DNA of 64,000 bases from Acidobacteriota bacterium (GCA_012729555.1 JAAYCX010000040.1:87199-151198), one strand, 5' to 3'; shown: positions 1 to 7,426, numbered from the stretch's first letter. The notes: generated by a model not told the origin, from the letters alone. Translations and numbers: made by a program.

Positions 1-579
1 CGCGCCGGCTACCGCCCCCTGCTGGAGGCGGGGGTCCGCATCTTCGAGTGGAACGGGACGATGCTGCACGCGAAGACGGCCGTGGCCGACGGGCTCTGGG
101 CGCGGGTGGGATCCAGCAACCTCAACCTCTCCAGCTGGATGGGCAACTGCGAGCTGGACGCGGCGGTGGAAGACGCGCAGTTCGCGCGCGCTATGGAGGC
201 GATGTTCCTGGAGGACCTGGAAAACGCGACCGAGGTGGTCCTCGGCCCCGGGCGGAAGGCGCCCCCCGCGCCGAGGCCCCGCCGGCACACCCCGATGACG
301 AGCGGCGGCGGCAGCGCCGGCCGGGCGGCGGCCGGGGCCGTCCGCATCGGCAACGCGGTCGGGGCCGCGCTCGCCACCCGGCGCGTCCTCGACCCGGTCG
401 AATCCCGGCTGATGACGGCTTCCGGCGCCGTCTTCCTGGTCCTGGCCCTCCTCGCCTTTCTCTGGCCCCGCGCCCTGACCTACCCGCTGGCGGCCCTGTT
501 CGCCTGGCTTGCCGCCGTGCTGCTCTACAGGGGGTGGAAACTCCACCGGGAAAACCGCCGCCGGAGAAGGAAGCCATGA
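1..579 (+). CDS. Phospholipase D / cardiolipin synthase family protein, 3' end
   Basis: The reading frame is open from base 1, so only the last 192 residues are present and the start lies upstream. Around residue 23 is a complete HKD motif (HAKTAVAD, then GSSNLN about ten residues on), the catalytic signature of phospholipase-D-type phosphodiesterases. The following context (NLSSWMGNCELDAAVED) matches the C-terminal half of bacterial cardiolipin synthases, which transfer phosphatidyl groups at the inner membrane. After the catalytic part comes an Ala/Arg-rich linker and then two hydrophobic segments (about residues 138-177) ending in a basic RRRRRK tail. Cardiolipin synthases usually carry membrane segments at the N-terminus, so the C-terminal pair is unusual. 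The exact substrate cannot be judged from this fragment. Confidence 0.8.
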   Translation, partial: RAGYRPLLEAGVRIFEWNGTMLHAKTAVADGLWARVGSSNLNLSSWMGNCELDAAVEDAQFARAMEAMFLEDLENATEVVLGPGRKAPPAPRPRRHTPMTSGGGSAGRAAAGAVRIGNAVGAALATRRVLDPVESRLMTASGAVFLVLALLAFLWPRALTYPLAALFAWLAAVLLYRGWKLHRENRRRRRKP

Positions 580-606
580 AGCCCCGCCACCGCACTCCCC
601 GAAAAG

Positions 607-651
607 GTGCAAATTCTGCACGCCGCGGGGAGCGAAGTGCAAAGCCTGCAT
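607..651 (+). promoter_or_regulatory. Two phased dyads, candidate enhancer for the sigma-54 promoter
   Basis: Two inverted repeats of the same design occur 30 bp apart. GTGCA-N5-TGCAC (607-621) is perfect and GTGCA-N5-TGCAT (637-651) has one mismatch. Thirty base pairs is about three helical turns, so both sites face the same side of the DNA. They sit roughly 105 and 75 bp upstream of the start site predicted for the sigma-54 promoter at 693-707, the usual place for enhancer-binding activators. The regulator itself is not in the window. Confidence 0.55.
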
Positions 652-692
652 CCCTACCCCCCTGTTTTCCCCTGTTTTGGCGGGAAAAAGAT

Positions 693-707
693 TGGCACGG
701 GATTTGC
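693..707 (+). promoter_or_regulatory. Sigma-54 (-24/-12) promoter
   Basis: TGGCACGGGATTTGC matches the sigma-54 consensus TGGCAC-N5-TTGC exactly, with GG at 694-695 and GC at 706-707. Transcription would start near 719, giving a leader of about 40 bases before the ATG at 760, which has a good Shine-Dalgarno. An A/T-rich stretch and two direct CCCTGTTTT copies lie just upstream. Confidence 0.8.
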
Positions 708-759
708 GTTATCTCAGGGTGCATGCGGTTCAAGAGGGGCCGCGAAAGGAGAAAGGGAT

Positions 760-1104
760 ATGAATAAGAGAACTCTGAGCATGGCTGCGGCCTCGATTCT
801 GGCTTTTGGAATGCTTGCCGCCGGACCGGTATCGTTCGCCCAGGGGTCGGCCCCGTGTGCCACGCCCGGCGAAGGCCCGCGCGACGGCAGCGGCCAGGGG
901 CAGGGGCTGCGGGACGGTAAGGGGAACGGCCCGCGCAACGGCCAGGGGTACGGCCCGAAGCGCGGCAAGGGTCAGGGGCTGCGGGATGGCAGCGGCCGCG
1001 GCAACAAGCAGGGCCAGGGCCAGGGTCGCGGCCTGACCCGTCGCGACGGCAGCTGCGTCGAGCGGGGCGTCCAGCCCGGAAAGGACCGGGCCATCACCCG
1101 GTAG
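760..1104 (+). CDS. Small secreted Gly/Arg-rich repeat protein
   Basis: This is a 114-residue protein of unknown function. The ATG at 760 is chosen because AAAGGAGAAAGGG lies just before it and because it opens a clean Sec signal peptide: basic MNKR, then a hydrophobic stretch, then a cleavage site near SFAQG (about residue 28). The mature part is low-complexity and built on an approximately eight-residue unit G-x-R-x-G-x-G-x (GPRDGSGQ, GLRDGKGN, GPRNGQGY, GPKRGKGQ, GLRDGSGR). Two cysteines flank the repeats, near residues 33 and 100. Composition is Gly, Arg, Lys, Gln and Asp with almost no hydrophobics, so it is probably disordered or cell-surface associated. A consensus sigma-54 promoter and two dyads precede it, so it is probably induced by a specific signal. 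No family was recognised. Confidence 0.7.
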   Translation: MNKRTLSMAAASILAFGMLAAGPVSFAQGSAPCATPGEGPRDGSGQGQGLRDGKGNGPRNGQGYGPKRGKGQGLRDGSGRGNKQGQGQGRGLTRRDGSCVERGVQPGKDRAITR

Positions 1105-1170
1105 TGGCGCCCGTCCGCCCCGCGGCGGGAAACCGTTGCGGGGCGGACGCCTGGAGCCCTGCCCGGGACA

Positions 1171-1662
1171 TCAGCCCCCAGCCCCGCGTACCCTGCGTCG
1201 TTCACGCCAGCCGTAGAAGACGGCAAGGAGGGGAGGGGCCAGGAGAACGCCCCACACGTTGAACAACACCCCCAGCACCAGGGGAACCACGATCGAAGCC
1301 CACAGGGGGACCCTGGCCGTCCGCTTCATCAGGAGGGGCTGCAGCACCAGTCCGTCGATCACCACGATCCCCGCATAGAGGATGAAGACATAGCCCATCC
1401 CGGCCAGCCCCTGCCCCGCGGCCGCCGCCAGGGCGGGGCCCGGCAGCGCCAGGATGGTGCCGAAATGGGGGATGAACTGAAAGAGCGCGGCGAGGAGGGC
1501 CCAGAGCGGCGCCAGGGGCACGCCGATGACGAGCAGCCCCACGAGCCACATCGCCCCGACCAGCAGGGAGTCCTGCGCCTGGGCCAGCATCCAGCGCCCC
1601 AGGGAGGGCACCGCATCCCGGAGAAACTCCCGGAGGCTCCTGAAGAAACGCCGTACGGACAT
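1171..1662 (-). CDS. Short AI-2E/PerM-type membrane protein (C-terminal half only)
   Basis: 163 residues. The sequence matches the C-terminal half of the AI-2E (PerM/TqsA) transporter family: LGRWMLAQAQDSLLVGA, the FQFIPHFGTILA loop and the final LLAPPLLAVFYGW helix. Family members are usually about 350 residues with seven to eight helices, so roughly half is missing. The ATG at 1662 has GGGAGG about 12 bases upstream, and no family-like sequence precedes it in any frame, so it is either a natural short form or a decayed gene. It is the last gene of the leftward porin-yedE-tusA-DUF3343 run, 71 bp after the DUF3343 gene. Substrate is unknown; the family includes exporters of signal molecules and Na+/H+ antiporters. 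Confidence 0.65.
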   Translation of the reverse strand: MSVRRFFRSLREFLRDAVPSLGRWMLAQAQDSLLVGAMWLVGLLVIGVPLAPLWALLAALFQFIPHFGTILALPGPALAAAAGQGLAGMGYVFILYAGIVVIDGLVLQPLLMKRTARVPLWASIVVPLVLGVLFNVWGVLLAPPLLAVFYGWRERRRVRGAGG

Positions 1663-1733
1663 CGAGCCCCATCCTCCCGGTGATGCTGCATGATGGCAGA
1701 ATCCCGGGACGCCGCGCAAGGGCGGCGGCCGGT

Positions 1734-1976
1734 TCAGAGCATGCGATGCAGCGAGCCGATCTCCACCCGGGCCGATTCCAGCAGCCGCCGCACCCGCGCC
1801 TCCTCCCCCCACTCGAAGCGGAGCGAGACGCCGCAGTCGCTCGAAAACTCGCGCGGGGTGGGGATCATCTTGATCGCGAGCCCGTGCTTCAACAGGGTCT
1901 TCTCGGCCCGGAGCGCGGCCGAGTTCGTGTGAAAGAGGATGACGCCGTATTCCCTGCGCTCTTTTGTGCTCTTCAT
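1734..1976 (-). CDS. DUF3343 protein (putative Se/S carrier-like)
   Basis: 80 residues from the ATG at 1976; an in-frame ATG at 2015 is possible, and neither has a strong ribosome binding site. The pattern YGVILFHTNSAALRAEKTLL, a central IPTPREFSSDCGVSLRF and a short C-terminal helix is that of DUF3343, small proteins annotated as putative selenium/sulfur carriers. The Ser-Ser-Asp-Cys-Gly segment carries the single conserved cysteine expected to hold the chalcogen. It follows the tusA-like gene by 96 bp on the same strand, and the same neighbours (YedE, TusA-like) recur with this family. A role in passing Se or S persulfide is inferred from family and context; no reaction is established. Confidence 0.75.
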   Translation of the reverse strand: MKSTKERREYGVILFHTNSAALRAEKTLLKHGLAIKMIPTPREFSSDCGVSLRFEWGEEARVRRLLESARVEIGSLHRML

Positions 1977-2072
1977 GACGGTTCCAAGGATTCCAGAAGC
2001 TTTCAGCGGACGCAACCGGGGATTTCAACCGCCCGGACCGCCGTCGCGGCCGTCCGGGCGGCGGCATCGGGG

Positions 2073-2291
2073 TTATTCCCTTGCCAGCCTGACGCGGTAG
2101 CCGGAGCCGTCCGGCTCCACCCCCTCGAGGGTCCAGCCTTTCGAGGCCGCCGCGCGGGTGACGTTCTCCCTGGAGGTGTCCGTATCCACCAGCACGGTGA
2201 TCTCCCCGCGCTGCACCTTCTTGATTTCGTTCACCGTCATCAGGACGGGTTGCGGGCAGGAAAGCCCGCGGGCGTCAACGATGGAACTCAT
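2073..2291 (-). CDS. TusA/SirA/YedF-like sulfur (selenium) carrier
   Basis: 72 residues, the usual length for TusA-family proteins. The diagnostic N-terminal motif is present: DARGLSCPQPVL, with Cys in the CPxP box that carries a persulfide or selenide. The rest (VNEIKKVQRGEITVLVDTD, then SRENVTRAA) fits the two-layer alpha/beta fold. The ATG at 2291 is supported by GGGAGGG six bases upstream. It starts 16 bp after yedE and is almost certainly translated from the same mRNA. In YedE-YedF pairs this protein is thought to receive the atom imported by the membrane partner. Whether it handles sulfur or selenium cannot be told from the sequence. Confidence 0.9.
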   Translation of the reverse strand: MSSIVDARGLSCPQPVLMTVNEIKKVQRGEITVLVDTDTSRENVTRAAASKGWTLEGVEPDGSGYRVRLARE

Positions 2292-2307
2292 GATATCCCT
2301 CCCCGGC

Positions 2308-3402
2308 TCAGGCCGATTGTTTCCTCATGGTGAATCCGATGAACAGGCAGACCAGCATCCCGATGACCACGGCGGAGATCCCGTGCGCCCCCACCCCCTC
2401 CGGAGAACTGGCCAGACCGAAGTTGTGGGCGAAAGCCGCCCCGGTGATCATCCCCATCACGAAAACGGCCGCGTCCCCGTCCCCCTCCCCCGCAAGGAAG
2501 AGCTGACGGCCGGGGCAACCCCCGGCAAGGGCGAAGGCCAGTCCGGCCAGGACCATGCCGGCGAAGTTCCAGACCCCCATCGTGTGCGCCACCGGCTGCC
2601 CCGCGAACCCGGGGTGAAACTGCCCCAGCGCCAGGTTGGCCAGGAACGCGGCCACGATCAGCGCCGCGAACCCGGAGAGGAGATGGGTCTGACGGAAGAG
2701 CACGAAGTCGCGGATGGCGCCCATGGTGCAGAACCGGCTCCGCTGCGCCAGAAATCCCACCAGGAGCCCGATCCCCAGGGAAACGAGGAGCGGCGCATGC
2801 ATGGAGCCGGGACCCTTGAGACTGTAGAAGAGCACGCCGCTCTGCCCCTCCCCCGCCGACTGCGGAAAAACGAACAGGAGAGCGAGAAAACCCAGCATGA
2901 CCAGGGGAAGCAGCCACCCGACCGAGGCATAGGTCCGCTGGGAGCGCCCCAGGTCGAACCCCCCCTTGAGAAAGAGCGCCCCGATCCAGACGCCCCCGAC
3001 GAGGCCGAGGAGGCCGAAGATGGCGTTCCCGTCCCCGCCCGCCAGTCGCAGCGCCGCCCGCCAGGGGCAGCCCAGGAACACCAGGGCCCCTATCATGGCG
3101 AAGGCCCCCAGCACGAAACGGACGATGGGGGCCGAGCCGGCGCGCGCCCTGAACTCCTTGAACATGTAGGCCGCGATCAGCGACCCGAGGACGAAGCCGA
3201 TGATTTCGGGGCGCAGGTACTGGACCACCGCCGCGCGGTGGAGCCCCAGGGCCCCCGCCATGTCCCGCTCGAAACAGGCCACGCAGATCCCCATGTTCGC
3301 GGGGTTCCCCCACTTCTGCAGGAGCGCGGCAAGGATGCCGATGACGGCCCCGACGAGGACGATGCCCCGGCGGGTCGCGAAAAACTGCACGAATCTACCC
3401 AT
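2308..3402 (-). CDS. yedE: YedE-type selenium/sulfur transporter (YeeE/YedE family)
   Basis: 364 residues with about ten hydrophobic segments. Two internally repeated YeeE/YedE half-domains carry the conserved Cys/Gly motifs: FLGCPWRAALRLAGGD near residue 115, QRSRFCTMGAIRDF near 220 and LAGGCPGRQLFLAGEGD near 295. The family conducts thiosulfate or, for the YedE subgroup next to yedF/tusA-like genes, is proposed to import a selenium compound. Full length for the subgroup. The ATG at 3402 has AAAGGAG eight bases upstream. It lies 26 bp after the porin and 16 bp before tusA, so outer-membrane pore, inner-membrane transporter and cytoplasmic carrier appear to be made from one message. Confidence 0.9.
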   Translation of the reverse strand: MGRFVQFFATRRGIVLVGAVIGILAALLQKWGNPANMGICVACFERDMAGALGLHRAAVVQYLRPEIIGFVLGSLIAAYMFKEFRARAGSAPIVRFVLGAFAMIGALVFLGCPWRAALRLAGGDGNAIFGLLGLVGGVWIGALFLKGGFDLGRSQRTYASVGWLLPLVMLGFLALLFVFPQSAGEGQSGVLFYSLKGPGSMHAPLLVSLGIGLLVGFLAQRSRFCTMGAIRDFVLFRQTHLLSGFAALIVAAFLANLALGQFHPGFAGQPVAHTMGVWNFAGMVLAGLAFALAGGCPGRQLFLAGEGDGDAAVFVMGMITGAAFAHNFGLASSPEGVGAHGISAVVIGMLVCLFIGFTMRKQSA

Positions 3403-3428
3403 GGATTCTTCTCCTTTCGGGACCGGGC

Positions 3429-4604
3429 CTAGATGCCCACCCCCATCTGGATGGTGAAGATCGTTTTGGAGGTTTCGGCGGAGCCGGCCTCGGGCAGCAC
3501 CCGGTCCAGTTCGATGGTGAGCTTGGCGTCATGCCCCTTGAAGAGGAGGTTGACTCCCCCTCCCGCGTACTTCGTGTCGAACGCCCGGTTCCGGTAGACG
3601 GTTTCGTACCTGGCGTAGGGCTGCAGGCGGACCTTGTCGCTCCACTTGGGAAGGAGCCACCCCCCCTGCAGGTACCAGGTCTTCGCGTCCCCCAGCATCG
3701 GGGAGTTCTTGATCCCCGTGTAGGCCCACTCCGCCGTGACGGCCCCCGGGCCGACCGGGTGATCGAAGAAAGCGTCCACGGTCCAGGCGGAGTAGTCGGC
3801 GACCGGTCCTTCGGCCGTCCACTGGAGGTCCGCCTGCCGGTCGAAACCCGCGCCGATCGAGAGTACCTTCTTGGTCCCGAGGTAGTTCCCCTTGTTGAAG
3901 AACGACCCTTCCTTGTCCAGGGGATTGATGGAGACCCGCGCCGCGGTGCGCGGGCTCCTCCCGGCGTTGGGCGTCCCCTGCTGGCCGTCGAACACGCCGG
4001 CCCGGTACTGGACGACGCCCCCGGCCAGGTTCCCCCAGACCGTCACGCCGTCGTCCCTGCCGACATTGCAGGGGTACAACACCCCGGAGCGCACGCCCCC
4101 CTGCATGAAGGGCATTTCGAGCGTCAGCAGCGTGAACATGCTCTCCGTCCCGAACGACCGGGTGAAGGGAACGTACATCCGTCCCGCCTGGATCTTCAGT
4201 TCGTCGAAGGGGGCGTAGGCGATCCACCCGTCACGCAGCGCGATGCCGGTGCCCAGGCCCGATCCCGGGTTATCGACCCCTTGCTGCCCCAGCCGGTCGC
4301 CGGCGATGTGGGTGAAAAAGGTGAGCTTGGGGACCACCTGTCCCTGCACGGAGAGGTAGGCGCGCCGCACCATGAAATCGTTCATGTGGGGGGCGTCTTC
4401 CTCGTGGATCGACTGGTACCAGCCCTGGACCCGGGCGCCCACATCGAACCAGGTATCCTCGTCGATCTTCGTCTTCACGCCGCCCAGGGCGGAAGCGGCG
4501 CCCGCGTGGAGCAGAAACGCCGCCGCGACCAGCGTCGTCAGCCGCCGCAGCCCCACGGCAGGGGCGCGCAGAGCACTACGATATTCCGGAACATCCAAAG
4601 ACAT
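3429..4604 (-). CDS. Outer-membrane porin (OprO/P-like beta barrel)
   Basis: 391 residues from the ATG at 4604, chosen for the GAAAGGA ribosome site and because translation from there gives a signal peptide (TTLVAAAFLLHAGAASA, cleavage near residue 40). The mature protein shows alternating short hydrophobic strands and Gly/Asn/Asp turns, with typical phosphate-selective-porin-like phrases (FDVGARVQGWYQSIHEED, RRAYLSVQGQVVPKLTFFTH, IQAGRMYVPFTRS) and ends in aromatic/hydrophobic strands (TIFTIQMGVGI). It is the first gene of the operon with yedE and the tusA-like gene, so it may admit an oxyanion such as selenite, selenate, sulfite or thiosulfate. That substrate is inference. The signal peptide is preceded by an unusually long polar stretch (MSLDVPEYRSALRAPAVG). 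Confidence 0.8.
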   Translation of the reverse strand: MSLDVPEYRSALRAPAVGLRRLTTLVAAAFLLHAGAASALGGVKTKIDEDTWFDVGARVQGWYQSIHEEDAPHMNDFMVRRAYLSVQGQVVPKLTFFTHIAGDRLGQQGVDNPGSGLGTGIALRDGWIAYAPFDELKIQAGRMYVPFTRSFGTESMFTLLTLEMPFMQGGVRSGVLYPCNVGRDDGVTVWGNLAGGVVQYRAGVFDGQQGTPNAGRSPRTAARVSINPLDKEGSFFNKGNYLGTKKVLSIGAGFDRQADLQWTAEGPVADYSAWTVDAFFDHPVGPGAVTAEWAYTGIKNSPMLGDAKTWYLQGGWLLPKWSDKVRLQPYARYETVYRNRAFDTKYAGGGVNLLFKGHDAKLTIELDRVLPEAGSAETSKTIFTIQMGVGI

Positions 4605-4704
4605 TTCCCATTCCTTTCGCCATGGTCCCCGGGCCGGCATGCCGGCTCCCGCGCCCGCCCATGCGGCGGCGCGGCGTCGATCCGGCCCAAGGGTACCGTC
4701 AGAG

Positions 4705-4751
4705 TTACAGCGGAGTCTGCGAAAGGGGAGGAAGGCGGGATTACAGCGGAG
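4705..4751. repeat. Direct repeat TTACAGCGGAG, two copies 36 bp apart
   Basis: TTACAGCGGAG occurs at 4705-4715 and again at 4741-4751, in the non-coding leader of the porin operon. A repeated site at this spacing is typical of a regulator operator, but no matching regulator gene is adjacent. Confidence 0.4.
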
Positions 4752-4854
4752 GATGCACGAGACCCGATGTGCGCCTTGATTTCCCTTTGCGGCCGACCGC
4801 CGCCGGTGGAGAATCGGGCTTCCCGCACGGGGAGCCAGCGAGATCACATCAGCG

Positions 4855-4878
4855 TCAATAGCGGAATACGAACTTCAC
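4855..4878 (-). other. Possible leader peptide (7 codons) upstream of the porin operon
   Basis: On the minus strand a perfect AAAGGAGG (4886-4893) is followed after about seven bases by GTG, then codons for K-F-V-F-R-Y and a TGA. It lies about 250 bp before the porin start. Such a strong site before so short a frame may be a leader peptide, or a scar of a lost gene. Confidence 0.25.
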
Positions 4879-4969
4879 GGCGCGGCCTCCTTTCTCGAGA
4901 AATCGGGCCCTATCATGACCCACCGGCATTTGAAGTCAAGAAATTTTTTTCGCTTCGCGATTCCCGATT

Positions 4970-4978
4970 TGGGATAAT
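4970..4978 (+). promoter_or_regulatory. Extended -10 promoter for the SLC13 permease
   Basis: TGGGATAAT contains an extended -10 (TG, one base, GATAAT). No good -35 is visible at the right spacing, as is common with extended -10 promoters. Transcription from about 4985 would leave a 70-base leader before the GTG at 5058. Confidence 0.4.
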
Positions 4979-5057
4979 GCCGTCGTGCCCGCCCCTGCGG
5001 GCGGGAAGAGCCCGGGTCGCGGACCCGGCCGGATCCCGTGGACCTGGAGCGCCGCCC

Positions 5058-7400
5058 GTGAGCCTTGACGTCGTCGTCCTTCTGACCATTATCGCCGCGG
5101 CTTTCGCCCTGTTTGTCGGCGGGTGGCTCGGCGCCGACCTGGTGGCCCTGCTCGTCCTGGCGGCGCTGGGGCTCACGGGGCTGGTCACCCCCGCGGAGGC
5201 CCTCTCCGGTTTCAGCAGCCCCGCGGTCGTGACGGTATGGGCGATGTTCATCCTCTCCGCAGCCCTCTCGCGCACCGGCATCGCGCACCAACTGGGACGC
5301 CCGCTGCAGCGCTTCACCCGCCGGAGCGAGCTCGCCCTGATGACGGCCCTGATGGTCGCGGCCAGCCTCCTTTCGGCCCTGATAAACACGGTCACGGTGG
5401 CCGCCGTCCTCCTCCCGGTGGCCATGGACCTTTCCCGGCGCAGCGGGCGCCCGCCGGGCCGGCTGCTGATGCCGCTGGCTCTGGGGAGCCTGCTCGGCGG
5501 CCCCTTCACCGGGATCTCCACCCCGCCCAACATCCTGGTCACCGACGCCCTGCGCGCGGCCGGGCTGCGCCCCTTCGGGCTGTTCGAGTTCACCCCCATC
5601 GTCGCCGCCGTCGTGGTCTCCGGCGTCCTCTACATGGCGCTGGTCGGGCGCCGCCTGCTCCCCCGGCGCAAAGGCGGGGCGGGAGCGGAGGATTCCCCCC
5701 TCAGCCCCTCCTACCAGCTCGAGACCCACCTCTTCACCACCCGCATCGCCGGCGATTCCCCCCTGCGGGGACGCACCCTGGCCGAGAGCCGGATCGGCTC
5801 GACCCTCTACCTGACCGTGGTGGCGCTCGAGCGGCGGGGGAAGCTGATCCTGGCCCCCCGCCCGACCGAGGTCCTCGAACCGGGCGACCTGCTCATCGTC
5901 CACGGGCGGGCGGACCACGTCCAGCGCCTCGACGGTGGCCAGCACCTGGTGATCGAGCCGCCGGGACCGGAGGAGGAACTCCTGTCCGGGCGCCTGCTGG
6001 TCGCCGAGGCCGTCGTTGCCGCACACTCCCCCCTGGCGGGGGCCACGATGGCGGCGAGCGACCTGCGCCGGATCCACCGGGTCCATTGCCTCGACCTGCC
6101 CGGCCCGGCGGGCGAAGGGGAGCGCGACCCGGGCCGGAAGGTGCTCGAGGCGGGGGACCGGCTCCTGCTCCAGGGGGAGCGCGAATCGCTCGAAGAGATC
6201 GCCCGAGCGGGGATCGTGGAGGATTTGCGCTTTTTCTCCCCGGCCCAGGCCCACATGCTGGCCGGCTGGCGGGCCGGGCCGCTCGCCGTGCGGATTCCGG
6301 CCGGGTCGGTGCTGGCCGACCGCAACCTCGCCGAGAGCCGCCTGGCCGCCCCCTACGGGCTGTCGGTCGTCGGGATCGCGCGCGCCGGCGAACTGATCTG
6401 CATGCCCGCCCCGGAGGAAAAGGTGCTGGCCGCGGACTTGCTCCTGCTGCAGGGTTCGCCCCGCGACCTGGATGCGCTGCGGGGACTCGAGGACCTGAGG
6501 ATCGCGGCCCCCTCCTCGAGCCTGGTGGCCGAGCTGGAGTCGCAGGAGATCGGCATCACCGAGGTTCTCCTCTCCCCCCGGACCACCCTGGCGGGGCGCA
6601 CCCTGGCGGACCTGCTCTTCCGCGAGCACTACGGGCTGAGCGTGCTCGCCGTCTGGCGCCGGGGGCGCGCCCACCGGACGGGGCTGCAGTACCTGCCGCT
6701 GCAGTTCGGGGACGCGCTGCTGGTCTACGGCCGGCGCAAGAGCCTCGAAGCCCTCGCGCGCGACCGCGATTTCCTCGTGCTCGACAAGGCCGCGGCCCGC
6801 ACGCCGCGGCTCGAGAAGGCGCGCGCCGCCGCCGCCGTCATGCTGGGCGTCATCCTCGCCGCCCTGTCGGGGGCGGTCCCCATCTCGATCGCCGCCCTGG
6901 CCGGCGCCGCCCTGGTGGTGCTTCTCGGGTGCCTGAGGATGGAGGAGGCGTACCGCGCGATCGAATGGAAGGTCGTCTTCCTCATCGCCGGGATGCTGCC
7001 GCTGGGCCTGGCGATCGAAAAGACGGGGCTGGCCGGGATGGCCGCCGGCGCCGTGATCGGGGCCGTGGGGGACCTGGGCCCCCGCTTCATCGTCGCCGCG
7101 CTCTTCGCCGTCACCGTCCTGTTCGTGCAGGTGGTGCACCCCTCGGCCATGGCGGTGTTGATGGCGCCCGTCGCCCTCAGCGTGTCCGCCTCCACGGGCC
7201 TCTCCCCCCACCTGCTGGTGATGACGGTGGCCGTGGCCGCTTCCGCCAGCTACGCCAGCCCCCTGTCCCACCCCGCCCACCAGCTCGTCATGGGTCCGGG
7301 CGGCTACCGTTTCACCGACTACGTCAAGGTCGGCGCCCCCCTCACCCTGGTCGTGATGGCCGTGGCCGTCATGCTCCTCCCCGTGCTCTGGCCCCCATAG
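5058..7400 (+). CDS. SLC13/DASS-family anion permease with four RCK_C (TrkA_C) domains
   Basis: 780 residues starting at GTG 5058, where the membrane domain begins; the frame runs far upstream without coding character. Residues 1-215 and about 590-780 form the split membrane domain of the divalent-anion:Na+ symporter superfamily, with the family signatures NTVTVAAVLLPVA (near 110) and TGISTPPN (near 151) and, in the second half, HPSAMAVLMAPVA. Between the halves, residues 221-580 hold four RCK_C-type repeats, each recognisable by a G-x-x-L-R/A-x-L-x-E start and a GD-L-L-x-x-G end (for example EPGDLLIVHG). RCK_C domains bind small regulatory ligands, so transport is likely gated. Substrates in the family include sulfate, phosphate and dicarboxylates; which one is not clear. 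It stands near a porin and a Se/S operon, which would suit an oxyanion. Confidence 0.88.
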   Translation: MSLDVVVLLTIIAAAFALFVGGWLGADLVALLVLAALGLTGLVTPAEALSGFSSPAVVTVWAMFILSAALSRTGIAHQLGRPLQRFTRRSELALMTALMVAASLLSALINTVTVAAVLLPVAMDLSRRSGRPPGRLLMPLALGSLLGGPFTGISTPPNILVTDALRAAGLRPFGLFEFTPIVAAVVVSGVLYMALVGRRLLPRRKGGAGAEDSPLSPSYQLETHLFTTRIAGDSPLRGRTLAESRIGSTLYLTVVALERRGKLILAPRPTEVLEPGDLLIVHGRADHVQRLDGGQHLVIEPPGPEEELLSGRLLVAEAVVAAHSPLAGATMAASDLRRIHRVHCLDLPGPAGEGERDPGRKVLEAGDRLLLQGERESLEEIARAGIVEDLRFFSPAQAHMLAGWRAGPLAVRIPAGSVLADRNLAESRLAAPYGLSVVGIARAGELICMPAPEEKVLAADLLLLQGSPRDLDALRGLEDLRIAAPSSSLVAELESQEIGITEVLLSPRTTLAGRTLADLLFREHYGLSVLAVWRRGRAHRTGLQYLPLQFGDALLVYGRRKSLEALARDRDFLVLDKAAARTPRLEKARAAAAVMLGVILAALSGAVPISIAALAGAALVVLLGCLRMEEAYRAIEWKVVFLIAGMLPLGLAIEKTGLAGMAAGAVIGAVGDLGPRFIVAALFAVTVLFVQVVHPSAMAVLMAPVALSVSASTGLSPHLLVMTVAVAASASYASPLSHPAHQLVMGPGGYRFTDYVKVGAPLTLVVMAVAVMLLPVLWPP

Positions 7401-7426
7401 GAATTGGATTGCCGAGGAGCGGAAAT

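Larger units (their letters stand above)
4605..5057. other. Divergent intergenic region between porin and SLC13 permease
   Basis: About 450 bp without a gene. It holds the long leader of the leftward porin operon, two copies of an 11-bp direct repeat, a tiny leftward reading frame with a very strong ribosome site, and the promoter of the rightward permease. Long open frames here are extensions of neighbouring genes without coding character. Confidence 0.6.

Noticed and set aside
4875..7280. 801-residue open frame antisense to the SLC13 permease
   Set aside because: Composition is Gly/Gln/Arg/His-rich, with no motif and no ribosome site, as expected for the complement of a GC-rich gene; the permease on the other strand is well conserved.
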